A stretch of 64,000 nt of DNA from a bacterium A37T11 (lineage in GTDB: Bacteria; Bacteroidota; Bacteroidia; Sphingobacteriales; Sphingobacteriaceae): the NCBI GenBank assembly GCA_900109895.1, contig FOBR01000005.1, forward strand, positions 186,001 to 250,000, in the 5' to 3' direction. Below the pieces are notes generated by a model that saw only the letters and a list, made by a program, of their open reading frames with translations, made no database searches and was not told where the DNA came from. This document shows, piece by piece, positions 46,899 to 55,529 of the stretch. Position numbers and translations under genes: made by a program. Every line of letters starts with the position of its first letter. The stretch's first letter is position 1.

Positions 46899-47143
46899 AT
46901 TCAAAATTAGTAAATTTCCTTTTCTGTTTGTATGTTTGGTCGACAAATATCCACTATAAGTCGACCAACGACATATCATTTAAACATCAACTTCAACTTT
47001 TCTCTTCACCCAGAAAAGACTAATGTATTATATGGCCTATGTTCATTCAATGACGGCACAATCCAGTTCGCATTGAAGCAAGTGAGCTCTATACCCTTTA
47101 TTCTGCGATATGGCTGCTTTTACCGATCAGCATATTGTTTACA

Positions 47144-48011
47144 ATGGTTATGCTCAGTTTATCTTTGGTTCATTTTCATGGGCATTCTCAAATAGTCCAT
47201 GAACCGGCAGACACCCCTTCAGAATGTTCAAAACCCTATCAACCCTTTCGGATTGTAGGGAATCTCTACTATGTAGGCACCTATGATTTGGCTTGTTATC
47301 TGATTGTCACCCCACAAGGAAATATACTTATAAATACAGGTCTTGCTCATTCGGCCGACATGATAAAATCCAATATATCATTTTTAGGCTTTCACTTAAC
47401 CGATACTAAGATTCTGTTAACTACCCAGGCCCATTATGATCATATGGGAGCCATGGCGAAGATCAAAAAAATGAGCGGCGCTCAAATGATGGTAGACGAA
47501 ACCGACGCGGCTGTAATGGACGACGGAGGCAGTTCAGACTATGCATTAGGAGGCAAAGATCCCCAATACGAGCCCTTAAAGCCCGATCGTTTATTACACA
47601 ATGGAGATACCATTGCGTTGGGAGGAATGGAACTGCAGATGTTTGCATCACGCTGGACATACAAAAGGTTCCTGTAGCTATTTATTAGATGTTAAGGACG
47701 GACAAAAGACTTATCGGGTGCTGATTGCCAATCTACCCACTATAGTTACAGATAAAAAGTTTTCTGAAATTAAAGCATATCCAAACATTGAAAGTGATTA
47801 TCGCTATACCTTAAATGCTATGAAAAAGCTCACATTTGACATTTGGTTATCTTCACATTGCAGCCAATTTCATCTTCATTCCAAGCATAAACCAAATGAC
47901 CCCTACGATCCTACTATTTTTATGGATAAGAAAAGCTACGATGCCTCAATAACCAATTTGGAAGAACAGTTTTTTGAAAAAATTAAATCTGAATCGGCTG
48001 AACGAAAATAA
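47144..48011 (+). pseudogene. Frameshifted subclass B3 metallo-beta-lactamase (GOB-like)
   Basis: Exported zinc beta-lactamase family. The first frame reads MVMLSLSLVHFHGHSQ..., then NLYYVGTYDLACYLIVTPQGNILINTG and the zinc motif TQAHYDHMGAMAKI, where the first ligand is Gln (Q-x-H-x-D-H), as in GOB enzymes. The frame ends at 47677 in a false tail. The true continuation LHHAGHTKGSCSYLLDVKDG, with the next zinc His, is in the frame to 48011, ending with SSHCSQFHLHSKH. One extra T in ATGTTTGC near 47641-47643 would explain the shift. All zinc-ligand regions survive, so decay is recent or the shift is a sequencing error. If functional it would hydrolyse beta-lactams, but subclass B3 relatives include non-lactamases. 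Confidence 0.8.
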
Positions 48012-48437
48012 TATATGTATTTGACCCCTTTACCCTTTACTTAACATATTGCAAGATCGTAAAAAGCTTAAGTTAACCCGGTGTGCAATGACAGAACCTT
48101 ATCCGGCGAAAAAAGTGCTGTAATGTTGCTGGTAAATATATATTGGCCTATTGCAGAATTCTTTTGTATTCGCAACGATTCATCCAAATCACGAATATGA
48201 GTATGTTCGACCGTGCCGAAACCATAGGAATACCTCAAGGTCATAAACTGGCCGATGTTTAAATCGGTCATGAGAGGGACTTCTGGTTGCGATAACCCCT
48301 AATGGAGCCATAATTTTTTAAGCAAATATATGGATGAAATAAATTTTTTATACCTTTGGTTATATTACGGAGGTAATTCCCAATTATGCCTTTATAAACT
48401 GGTTGGAATTTTTTGTAAAAAGATTCGGTGTATTGTT
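48012..48437. other. 426-base gap: possible gene remnant and sigma-gene promoter
   Basis: On the minus strand, 48298 down to 48068 is open between stops and reads QPEVPLMTDLNIGQFMTLRYSY...HTHIRDLDESLRIQKNSAIGQYIFTSNITALFSP; it looks coding-like, but I do not recognise it and it is only about 75 residues, so it may be the end of a lost gene. On the plus strand, TACCTTTG at 48351-48358 fits TAnnTTTG, 80 bases before the sigma-factor ATG. Confidence 0.4.
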
Positions 48438-49043
48438 ATGATTGAAAATTTGGATCAGGATAGAGATTGGGTTGAATTTATAGCCGGAAATAAAGAGGCA
48501 TTTTGCTGTTTATATAACAACCATATCGACAAGTTGGTGGCTTACGGAAAATGTTTTACACATGATATCCAAATGATAGAAGATTGCATACATGATTTGT
48601 TCTTGGACCTTGACAGGTATCGTGAAAGGCTGAATCCGGAGGTGAACGTAGCTGCTTATATGGCAGTTTCTCTAAGGCGGAAAATTTTTTCCGCAATTAA
48701 AAAGTCACGCAATTTTAAGGCGATTGAAGAATGCAGTTTGGACGAATCACGATTAATGGATGACGCGAACGTAGAGACAGCCCGCATTGGGAAAGAAACA
48801 GATATGTATACATTTTACCAGATAAAAAGGGAGCTTGAAAATCTACCATGGAGGCAACAGCAAGCCATTCATTTAAAATTTATATTGGAACTATCCTATG
48901 AAGAATTGTCGGAAATAATGGAGATATCTGTCAGCACTAGCCGAACGCTGGTCTATAGGGGAATTAAACGGTTACGCCAGAAAGCAGAGGGTTTAACTGC
49001 CATTAATTTTGTATTATTAACGGTTATGTTTGTAATATTATAA
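48438..49043 (+). CDS. ECF RNA polymerase sigma factor (FecI-like)
   Basis: 201-residue ECF sigma factor for the second uptake locus. Region 2: NKEAFCCLYNNHIDKLVAYG... EDCIHDLFLDLDRYRE; region 4: LENLPWRQQQAIHLKFILELSYEELSEIMEISVSTSRTLVYRGIKRLRQ. The C-terminus is hydrophobic (AINFVLLTVMFVIL), as in other members in these bacteria. I chose the ATG at 48438; the frame opens upstream at 48330 but that part overlaps the -7 element at 48351 and has no sigma homology. FecR follows 75 bases later. Confidence 0.9.
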   Translation: MIENLDQDRDWVEFIAGNKEAFCCLYNNHIDKLVAYGKCFTHDIQMIEDCIHDLFLDLDRYRERLNPEVNVAAYMAVSLRRKIFSAIKKSRNFKAIEECSLDESRLMDDANVETARIGKETDMYTFYQIKRELENLPWRQQQAIHLKFILELSYEELSEIMEISVSTSRTLVYRGIKRLRQKAEGLTAINFVLLTVMFVIL

Positions 49044-49118
49044 AGAAAATAATTTTTTTTCTATTTTTAGTCTATAAAACTTCGGTTGCTTTCTCTTACA
49101 GTAAAATTATCAAAAGGA

Positions 49119-50228
49119 ATGGCCCATAAGGCAGAAAATATTATTTTAAATAAAGGAAAAGATGACCCATCTCTTTCGGCTAAAGACAATCGCCAGGGTC
49201 ATATAGCAACGCTTATATTAAAAGCCGTAGGGATAAAAGGAAATTTATCCAGCGATGTGCATTCAAATAAGAATTTATGGCTTCGTATAGAGGCGTCTGT
49301 GGAAAAAAGACATCGCAGGAGATTTATAACCCGATTAGCTTGTTGGACTGCAGCAGCGATCATCCTGGCTGTTTCCATTCCTTTTTTCTGGCCTCACTTA
49401 ACTAGTAGCACCGATGTAAAATTGGAGCTGGCGCAGATAGCAAATAAAAACTTGTACCTGTTGGCAGATACAAGCGGCGTGAAGGTTAAAAATGGAAAAA
49501 AAATCCAATACATTAAAAATCAATCAAGTATAAATTTTGCTGGAGAAAAAGAAAACTATATTCATAATTCAGAAGCTTATTCAACGGTGACAGTGCCTTA
49601 TGGAAGGCGGACGGAGGTCATACTGCCTGACCGATCGTCTGTATGGTTAAGTTCGGGATCTCAGCTTACATTTTTAAAGTCATTTAATAAAGGTGAACGA
49701 GAGGTTTTTTTGGAAGGGGAAGGTTTCTTTGATGTAACTTCTGATCCTGGCCATCCGTTTCATGTTTATTCAAAAACCTTGCATATAAAAGTTTTGGGTA
49801 CATCCTTTAATGTTTGTTCATACCGTGAAGATGAAAAGTCATCAACTACTGTGATGAGCGGTAAGGTGGCATTATTTCCTATGTGTGAGGTGTCTTTTGA
49901 TGAAAAGATACTTACGATTGGTAAAAATGCCCAGTTAATAAAAGGAAACAATCAGTTAATTGTAAAGGAAGATGAAGGTGACAGCCAGATCCTCTGGAAA
50001 GAGCAGCAGCTAATTTTAAAAAACAGTCCAGTAAAAGAAATTTTAACTAAATTGCAGAGATTATATAACGTCAATATCCATGCGGATGAAGTAGCAGTAG
50101 GGCAAACTTTCTCAGGAAGGTTTGATTTGACTCAGCCTTTGGAGGAACTGTTGGCAACGATCTATGATCCTCATCAGTTCTCCATAGAAATAAAAGAAAG
50201 GAGGGTTACAATCCAACACATAAGTTAA
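49119..50228 (+). CDS. FecR family anti-sigma factor with DUF4974 C-terminus
   Basis: 369-residue inner-membrane regulator. Cytosolic part 1-68, one transmembrane helix at about 70-90 (LACWTAAAIILAVSIPFFW), FecR domain from about 150 (YSTVTVPYGRRTEVILPDRSSVWLSSGSQLTFLKSFNKGEREVFLEGEGFFDV), then DUF4974 (LILKNSPVKEILTKLQRLYNVNIHADEVAVGQTFSGRFD...). The ATG at 49119 has AAAAGGA before it and is preferred to the TTG at 49086. It should hold the preceding sigma factor until the STN domain of the downstream SusC reports substrate. Confidence 0.92.
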   Translation: MAHKAENIILNKGKDDPSLSAKDNRQGHIATLILKAVGIKGNLSSDVHSNKNLWLRIEASVEKRHRRRFITRLACWTAAAIILAVSIPFFWPHLTSSTDVKLELAQIANKNLYLLADTSGVKVKNGKKIQYIKNQSSINFAGEKENYIHNSEAYSTVTVPYGRRTEVILPDRSSVWLSSGSQLTFLKSFNKGEREVFLEGEGFFDVTSDPGHPFHVYSKTLHIKVLGTSFNVCSYREDEKSSTTVMSGKVALFPMCEVSFDEKILTIGKNAQLIKGNNQLIVKEDEGDSQILWKEQQLILKNSPVKEILTKLQRLYNVNIHADEVAVGQTFSGRFDLTQPLEELLATIYDPHQFSIEIKERRVTIQHIS

Positions 50229-50242
50229 TAAAGAATATAAAA

Positions 50243-50275
50243 AAACGGAAAGATGTTGGAACCACCTTCCCGTTT
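50243..50275 (+). promoter_or_regulatory. Hairpin between fecR and susC
   Basis: AAACGG (50243-50248) pairs with CCGTTT (50270-50275), with AAG/CTT continuing inside after one mismatch. A hairpin in the spacer between anti-sigma and SusC genes could reduce read-through so that SusC is transcribed mainly from its own sigma-dependent promoter. Weak by itself. Confidence 0.35.
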
Positions 50276-50314
50276 ATAGTCAATTAATCTGTTCAATTAA
50301 TTATTTACAAAAAT

Positions 50315-53300
50315 ATGATTTTTTTTAAACTTCATAGAGCATCTTTATGCTTTAAATGGAATGGTGTACAAAAACTACTACAGATAATGCGATACACGGC
50401 ATATATTTTTTGCCTGAGTTTAATGAGCGTATACGCTGATTCGTATTCTCAACGAATCAGCGTAAACTTCAAAAATGTAAAACTTAGCGACTTTCTGGAA
50501 GATATGCAAGCCCGGAGTGGTTATTCCATTTTTTATAATGACCAATCTTTGGAGGGGCAAATAGTTACTATATCGGCAAAAGATAAAGATTTGATATGGA
50601 TATTGAATAAAGCCTTTGAAGATCGTAACATCTATTTCTACATGAATGGTAAGCAAATTACCGTTAAGGATAAAGGTGGGGTGCAGCAAACCATTAGCGG
50701 CGTGGTGTTTGACGATCAGGTGCCCCCATTAAGCCTGCCAGGTATAAACGTCAAAGTAAAAGGTACTACGAAGGCTACGACAACCAATGAGCGTGGTGAA
50801 TTTGTAATATCGGCATCAGGAGGAAATGTATTAGTGTTTTCTTCTGTGGGTTATGTAACTAAGGAGATTGTGGTGGGAGGCGAAAGTAAACTTACGGTTA
50901 CTATGCAAAAAGATTTGAACGTTCTTGAAGAGGTCGTTTTGACTGGATACTCCACCCAAGTTAAAAAAGATATTACTGGCGCCGTCTCTGTTATAGATGC
51001 CAATGATTTAAAAAAAGTTCAAGCCCCCAATGTCGCGCAACAATTACAAGGGAGAGCCCCAGGAGTGACCGTTACGAGCAATAATTCGCCGGGAGGTGAG
51101 GCGACGGTACGGATTAGGGGGTTCGGAACCATCAATAATAATGATCCACTTTATATTATTGACGGCGTACCAACAAAAGGAGGTCTGAATAGTATAAATC
51201 CAAATAATATTGAGTCAATGCAAATCTTAAAAGATGCCTCTTCTACCTCAATATATGGTTCAAGGGCATCCAATGGAGTGATAATAATAACAACAAAACA
51301 AGGGAAAGCTGGAGATACACAGCTCACCTTTGATGCTCGTACTGGAGTGCAAACAGCCAATGTTGACTTAGGGCTTATAAAAAATCCACTGGAATTCGGC
51401 CAATTACTTTGGCAACAACTCAGGAACGCTGGCATATTAACGAATGGTAATCCCTCCCATCCGCAATATGGAAATGGAGCAGATCCAGTAGTGCCCGATT
51501 ATATCTTGGCAGGAAGCAGTTATGGTCTTTTTGAAGGCGACACTCGGACAGATCCGTCACTTTATAATTATAATAAGGACAGTTTTTATCAAATTGTTAA
51601 AGCAAATAAAGAAGGGACCAGTTGGCATGATGAAATATTAAGTCCTGCAGTCGTACAGGAGTATAATTTGGGAGCTTCAGGAGGATCTGAGAAAAATCGC
51701 TTTGCTATATCTTTAAACTATCTGAATCAGGATGGAGTATTAGATTATACCTCTTTTGACCGCTATTCAATTAGGGGCAATTCTGAATTCAATATCAAAA
51801 ATTTTATTCGTTTTGGTGAAAATTTAGAGGTCAGTTATACGGAAAATAAAGGTTATTACTATAATAATGGAACAGCAAGCAGTTCAAACAATCAAGATGG
51901 TAATCCAATTGGAAACGCTTACCGGATACCTTCCATCATTCCCGTATACGACATCATGGGCAATTTTGCCGCTACCCGTGCCGCAGGTTTAGGCCCTGCC
52001 ACTAATCCGGTAGCACAACTTTACCGTACCAGAAACAATCAGGCTAATACTATTCGTGTATTTGGAAATACATTTGCCGAAGCAGATATCTTATCAGGGC
52101 TCACGGCCCGTACAAGCCTGGGATTTGACTATACCAATGTTAATCGTGTCAATTATGTCTTGTTGGATTTGGAAGAAGCAGAAACGGAATCAGCGAACTC
52201 ACTAACCAAAGCTAATGTCAACGATATTAGCCTAACATGGGCCAATACGCTAAACTATAAAAAAGTATTTAATGGCATACATAGCATTGCAGCCCTGGTA
52301 GGAACCGAAGCTATAAAAGGCAATGGAGAAGATTTTTCTGCCGTTCGCACGACGTATTTTTCGGAAGATCCGGATTATATGGATCTTAATTCGGGTACTG
52401 CAGGCATCAATAATAGTGGGAGCCGGTACGAATGGGCGCTCTTTTCCATATTTGGGAAGGTTAATTACAGCCTAAAGGATCGTTATTTACTGGAAGCAAC
52501 CGTCAGAAGGGATGGTTCAAGCCGGTTTGGCAGTCGCCACCGTTATGGGACATTTCCAGCCTTTAGCGGCGGATGGCGATTATCACAAGAATCTTTCATG
52601 CAAAATCAGAGCTGGCTTGATAATTTGATGTTGCGCGTAGGTTGGGGAAAAACCGGTAATCAGGAAATTGGAAATTACAATGGATTTAATACTTACCGTT
52701 CTACTCTCAATCAATCCTCCTATGCCATTGATGGTACCAACAATTCGGTGACAGCAGGATTTGATACCGGTGCATTTGGCAATGCAGATGCCAAATGGGA
52801 GGCCACTACACAAACCAATGTGGGCTTAGATATGACTATTTTGCAAGGAAAACTTGGTTTTAACCTTGACCTGTATAATCGAACAACTTCTGATATGTTA
52901 TATCAGGTTACCCTTCCGGCTACGCAAGGTACAGCCACTATTCCATATGTTAATGTAGGAGAAATGAATAATAAAGGTATTGACTTTGCTGTAAATTTCC
53001 AGGACAATACCAAAGGAGGTTTTAGCTATGGAGTGAGTGCCAATATATCTGCGTATAAAAATAAAGTCGTCAAATTAACAACAGATGAGTCGGCAACTCT
53101 GCTAGGACCAAGTATCCGCAGCTATGTATGGACACGTTCAGTGGTAGGCCAACCTTTATATTCTTTTTATGGGCAGAATATAGACGGATTCTACCAGAAT
53201 GAAGCCGACGTGGCAAATGGACCATCCTATCCAGGTTATGCTGGCGTAGGAAAGTTTAAGTACCACGATAAGGATGGAAATAATGTGATCGATGATAATG

Positions 53301-53833
53301 ACCGTACATTTATTGGTAGTCCACATCCCGATTTTACCTATGGAATCAATTTAAATCTGGGATATAAAAATTTCGATTTATCGGCATTTTTTCAAGGCGT
53401 GCAAGGCAACCAATTATTAAATATGGTTAACCGCTGGATTGACTTTAATAACCAAGCAGGAAATAGAAGCCTAAAAATGTTGTATGATTCATGGACGCCC
53501 GAAAATCCCGACGCATCTTTACCTATCCTCGATGCCAATGATAGTCGCAGCCAGCAACCATCATCCTATTTTATTGAAGACGGATCCTATTTACGGCTAA
53601 AAAACTTAACCGTTGGTTACACATTCCCACAAACTGCGCTTACTAAAATAGGACTCAAGAACTTGCGAATCTATTTACAGGCACAAAATTTATTTACCAT
53701 TACAGACTATACAGGGATCGATCCCGAAGTCACGACTGTGGGATCAACACCCGGTAGCACAACCTTTGGTGTGGACCAGGGGAATTATCCACTAGCAAAG
53801 ACATTTCAAATCGGTTTAAATATAGGTTTATAG
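50315..53833 (+). CDS. SusC/RagA-type TonB-linked transporter with STN signalling domain
   Basis: 1,172-residue outer-membrane importer. Signal segment about 24-45 (AYIFCLSLMSVYADSYSQ), then an STN domain (about 46-117: RISVNFKNVKLSDFLEDMQARSGYSIFYNDQSLEGQIVTISAKDKDLIWILNKAFED), a carboxypeptidase-regulatory-like domain (about 127-207), TonB plug (about 215-330: DITGAVSVIDANDLKK; RIRGFGTINNNDPLYIIDGVPT; ILKDASSTSIYGSRASNGVIIITTK), then the barrel ending PLAKTFQIGLNIGL. The STN domain is the part that contacts FecR in trans-envelope signalling, and the sigma/FecR pair stands upstream. SusD follows by 18 bases and GH20 after it, so the substrate is probably a GlcNAc-containing glycan. Confidence 0.94.
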   Translation: MIFFKLHRASLCFKWNGVQKLLQIMRYTAYIFCLSLMSVYADSYSQRISVNFKNVKLSDFLEDMQARSGYSIFYNDQSLEGQIVTISAKDKDLIWILNKAFEDRNIYFYMNGKQITVKDKGGVQQTISGVVFDDQVPPLSLPGINVKVKGTTKATTTNERGEFVISASGGNVLVFSSVGYVTKEIVVGGESKLTVTMQKDLNVLEEVVLTGYSTQVKKDITGAVSVIDANDLKKVQAPNVAQQLQGRAPGVTVTSNNSPGGEATVRIRGFGTINNNDPLYIIDGVPTKGGLNSINPNNIESMQILKDASSTSIYGSRASNGVIIITTKQGKAGDTQLTFDARTGVQTANVDLGLIKNPLEFGQLLWQQLRNAGILTNGNPSHPQYGNGADPVVPDYILAGSSYGLFEGDTRTDPSLYNYNKDSFYQIVKANKEGTSWHDEILSPAVVQEYNLGASGGSEKNRFAISLNYLNQDGVLDYTSFDRYSIRGNSEFNIKNFIRFGENLEVSYTENKGYYYNNGTASSSNNQDGNPIGNAYRIPSIIPVYDIMGNFAATRAAGLGPATNPVAQLYRTRNNQANTIRVFGNTFAEADILSGLTARTSLGFDYTNVNRVNYVLLDLEEAETESANSLTKANVNDISLTWANTLNYKKVFNGIHSIAALVGTEAIKGNGEDFSAVRTTYFSEDPDYMDLNSGTAGINNSGSRYEWALFSIFGKVNYSLKDRYLLEATVRRDGSSRFGSRHRYGTFPAFSGGWRLSQESFMQNQSWLDNLMLRVGWGKTGNQEIGNYNGFNTYRSTLNQSSYAIDGTNNSVTAGFDTGAFGNADAKWEATTQTNVGLDMTILQGKLGFNLDLYNRTTSDMLYQVTLPATQGTATIPYVNVGEMNNKGIDFAVNFQDNTKGGFSYGVSANISAYKNKVVKLTTDESATLLGPSIRSYVWTRSVVGQPLYSFYGQNIDGFYQNEADVANGPSYPGYAGVGKFKYHDKDGNNVIDDNDRTFIGSPHPDFTYGINLNLGYKNFDLSAFFQGVQGNQLLNMVNRWIDFNNQAGNRSLKMLYDSWTPENPDASLPILDANDSRSQQPSSYFIEDGSYLRLKNLTVGYTFPQTALTKIGLKNLRIYLQAQNLFTITDYTGIDPEVTTVGSTPGSTTFGVDQGNYPLAKTFQIGLNIGL

Positions 53834-53851
53834 GTATTAGTTAACTTCGTT

Positions 53852-55516
53852 ATGAGAAATTTAGTTAAGATATATAGTCTGCTTTTCCTATTATTATTAA
53901 CGATAGGTTGTAGCAAAGGGTTTTTAGAAAAAGAACCGCTAGGAGTAGCTGGAGAAGAATTGCTGGCAAACAAATCAGGGGTCGATGCAGTGCTTATTGG
54001 TGCCTATAGCCTGTTGGATGGTGTTGGGGCAGGATATAATTTAGGTACTTCCGTTAGCAACTGGATCTATGGATCAGTAGCTTCTGACGATGCCTATAAA
54101 GGAAGCGATGTGGGCGACCAGGCACAGATCACTACCATAGAACGATATGTAAGCCAGCCAGACATTAGTGTATTCAACGAAAAATGGGTAACGGTTTACG
54201 ATGGCGTTTCGCGTTCCAATAATGTACTCAAACTTATTGCACAGGCTACCGATATGTCTGCAGATGATATTAAGCAGTCTACAGCAGAAGCCCGATTCCT
54301 TCGTGCATGGTATCATTTTGAGGCAAAGAAAATGTGGAATATGGTGCCATACGTAGATGAAAATGTCACTGATTATGTTCATTTACCTAACGATGCAGAC
54401 ATTTGGCCTAATATAGAAGAAGACTTAAACTTTGCTATTGACAATCTGAGCCTAAGCAAAAGTGAAGCCGGAAGAGCAAATCAATGGACTGCCAAAGCAT
54501 TATTGGCCAAAGTTTACATGTTTGAACACAAAAATGATGAGGCGCGCACGCTTCTGGACAATATTATTGACAGCGGTCCATTTGCCCTGGTTGATCACTT
54601 CCATGATAATTTTAAGATTTCTACAGAAAATAATGTAGAATCTGTTTTTGAAGTGCAAATGTCAGTCGGCGATGGAGGCAATGGCGAGAATGGCAACTGG
54701 GGGGACTATTTGAACTTCCCGTATGGCGACGGGCCAGGGGGCTGCTGTGGTTTCTTTCAACCATCCCAAAATTTAGTGAATGCCTTCAAGACAGACGCTA
54801 ATGGATTGCCATTACTCGATGATTTTAATGATACAGATGTGAAGAACGATGAAGGAATAGCATCAGCAGCCTCATTTGTGCCTTATGCCGGCACATTGGA
54901 CCCTCGCCTGGACTGGACCGTTGGAAGGAGAGGTATACCCTTTCTGAATTACGGAATTCATCCCGGGCGCAATTGGATAAGGGATCAAAGTTTCGGCGGA
55001 CCTTATACATTCAAAAAGACACTTGGAGCCGACGGCGATAATACCGGTGCAGAATCACCAAGAGCCAATGCCAATAATTTCAGGGCCATCCGCTTTGCAG
55101 ACCTGTTATTGATGCGGGCAGAAATAGCAGTGGAAGATCAGGAATTGGATAAAGCCCTTGAATTGGTCAATCAAGTGCGTATAAGGGCGGCAAATGAAGT
55201 GGTTACAAAGGACGATGGCACCCCGGCGGCCAATTATTTGGTAAAACCCTATCCGTCGTTTGCCAATCAGGAATATGCCCGCAAAGCCGTTCGGTTTGAA
55301 AGGCGTTTGGAACTTGCCCTGGAAGGTCACCGCTTTTTTGACCTAGTCAGATATGGGACCGCAGCAGAAACACTGAATGCCTTTATCGAAAAGGAAAAAA
55401 TTAAGCGAACCTATTATGTAGGTGCTATTTTTACGGCCAATAAAAATGAATATTTTCCCATCCCTCAGGCACAGATTGATATTATGGGGGCTGATGTTTT
55501 AAAACAGAATCAATAA
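53852..55516 (+). CDS. RagB/SusD family nutrient-uptake lipoprotein
   Basis: 554-residue surface lipoprotein; lipobox LTIGC (Cys near 20) followed by SKGFLEKEPLG, the standard SusD mature start. Helix-rich SusD body (STAEARFLRAWYHFEAKKMWNMVPYV; NQWTAKALLAKVYMFEHKNDEARTLLDNII) and the C-terminal hallmark NNFRAIRFADLLLMRAEIAVEDQELDKALELVNQVRIRAANE, ending NKNEYFPIPQAQIDIM. Partner of the preceding SusC, 18 bases apart; GH20 begins 13 bases after it. Confidence 0.94.
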   Translation: MRNLVKIYSLLFLLLLTIGCSKGFLEKEPLGVAGEELLANKSGVDAVLIGAYSLLDGVGAGYNLGTSVSNWIYGSVASDDAYKGSDVGDQAQITTIERYVSQPDISVFNEKWVTVYDGVSRSNNVLKLIAQATDMSADDIKQSTAEARFLRAWYHFEAKKMWNMVPYVDENVTDYVHLPNDADIWPNIEEDLNFAIDNLSLSKSEAGRANQWTAKALLAKVYMFEHKNDEARTLLDNIIDSGPFALVDHFHDNFKISTENNVESVFEVQMSVGDGGNGENGNWGDYLNFPYGDGPGGCCGFFQPSQNLVNAFKTDANGLPLLDDFNDTDVKNDEGIASAASFVPYAGTLDPRLDWTVGRRGIPFLNYGIHPGRNWIRDQSFGGPYTFKKTLGADGDNTGAESPRANANNFRAIRFADLLLMRAEIAVEDQELDKALELVNQVRIRAANEVVTKDDGTPAANYLVKPYPSFANQEYARKAVRFERRLELALEGHRFFDLVRYGTAAETLNAFIEKEKIKRTYYVGAIFTANKNEYFPIPQAQIDIMGADVLKQNQ

Positions 55517-55529
55517 TATACAAAAAGAT

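Noticed and set aside
46932-47195. 87-residue plus-strand frame before the lactamase
   Set aside because: It is in a different frame from the lactamase, has no domain, and overlaps the kinase start region.
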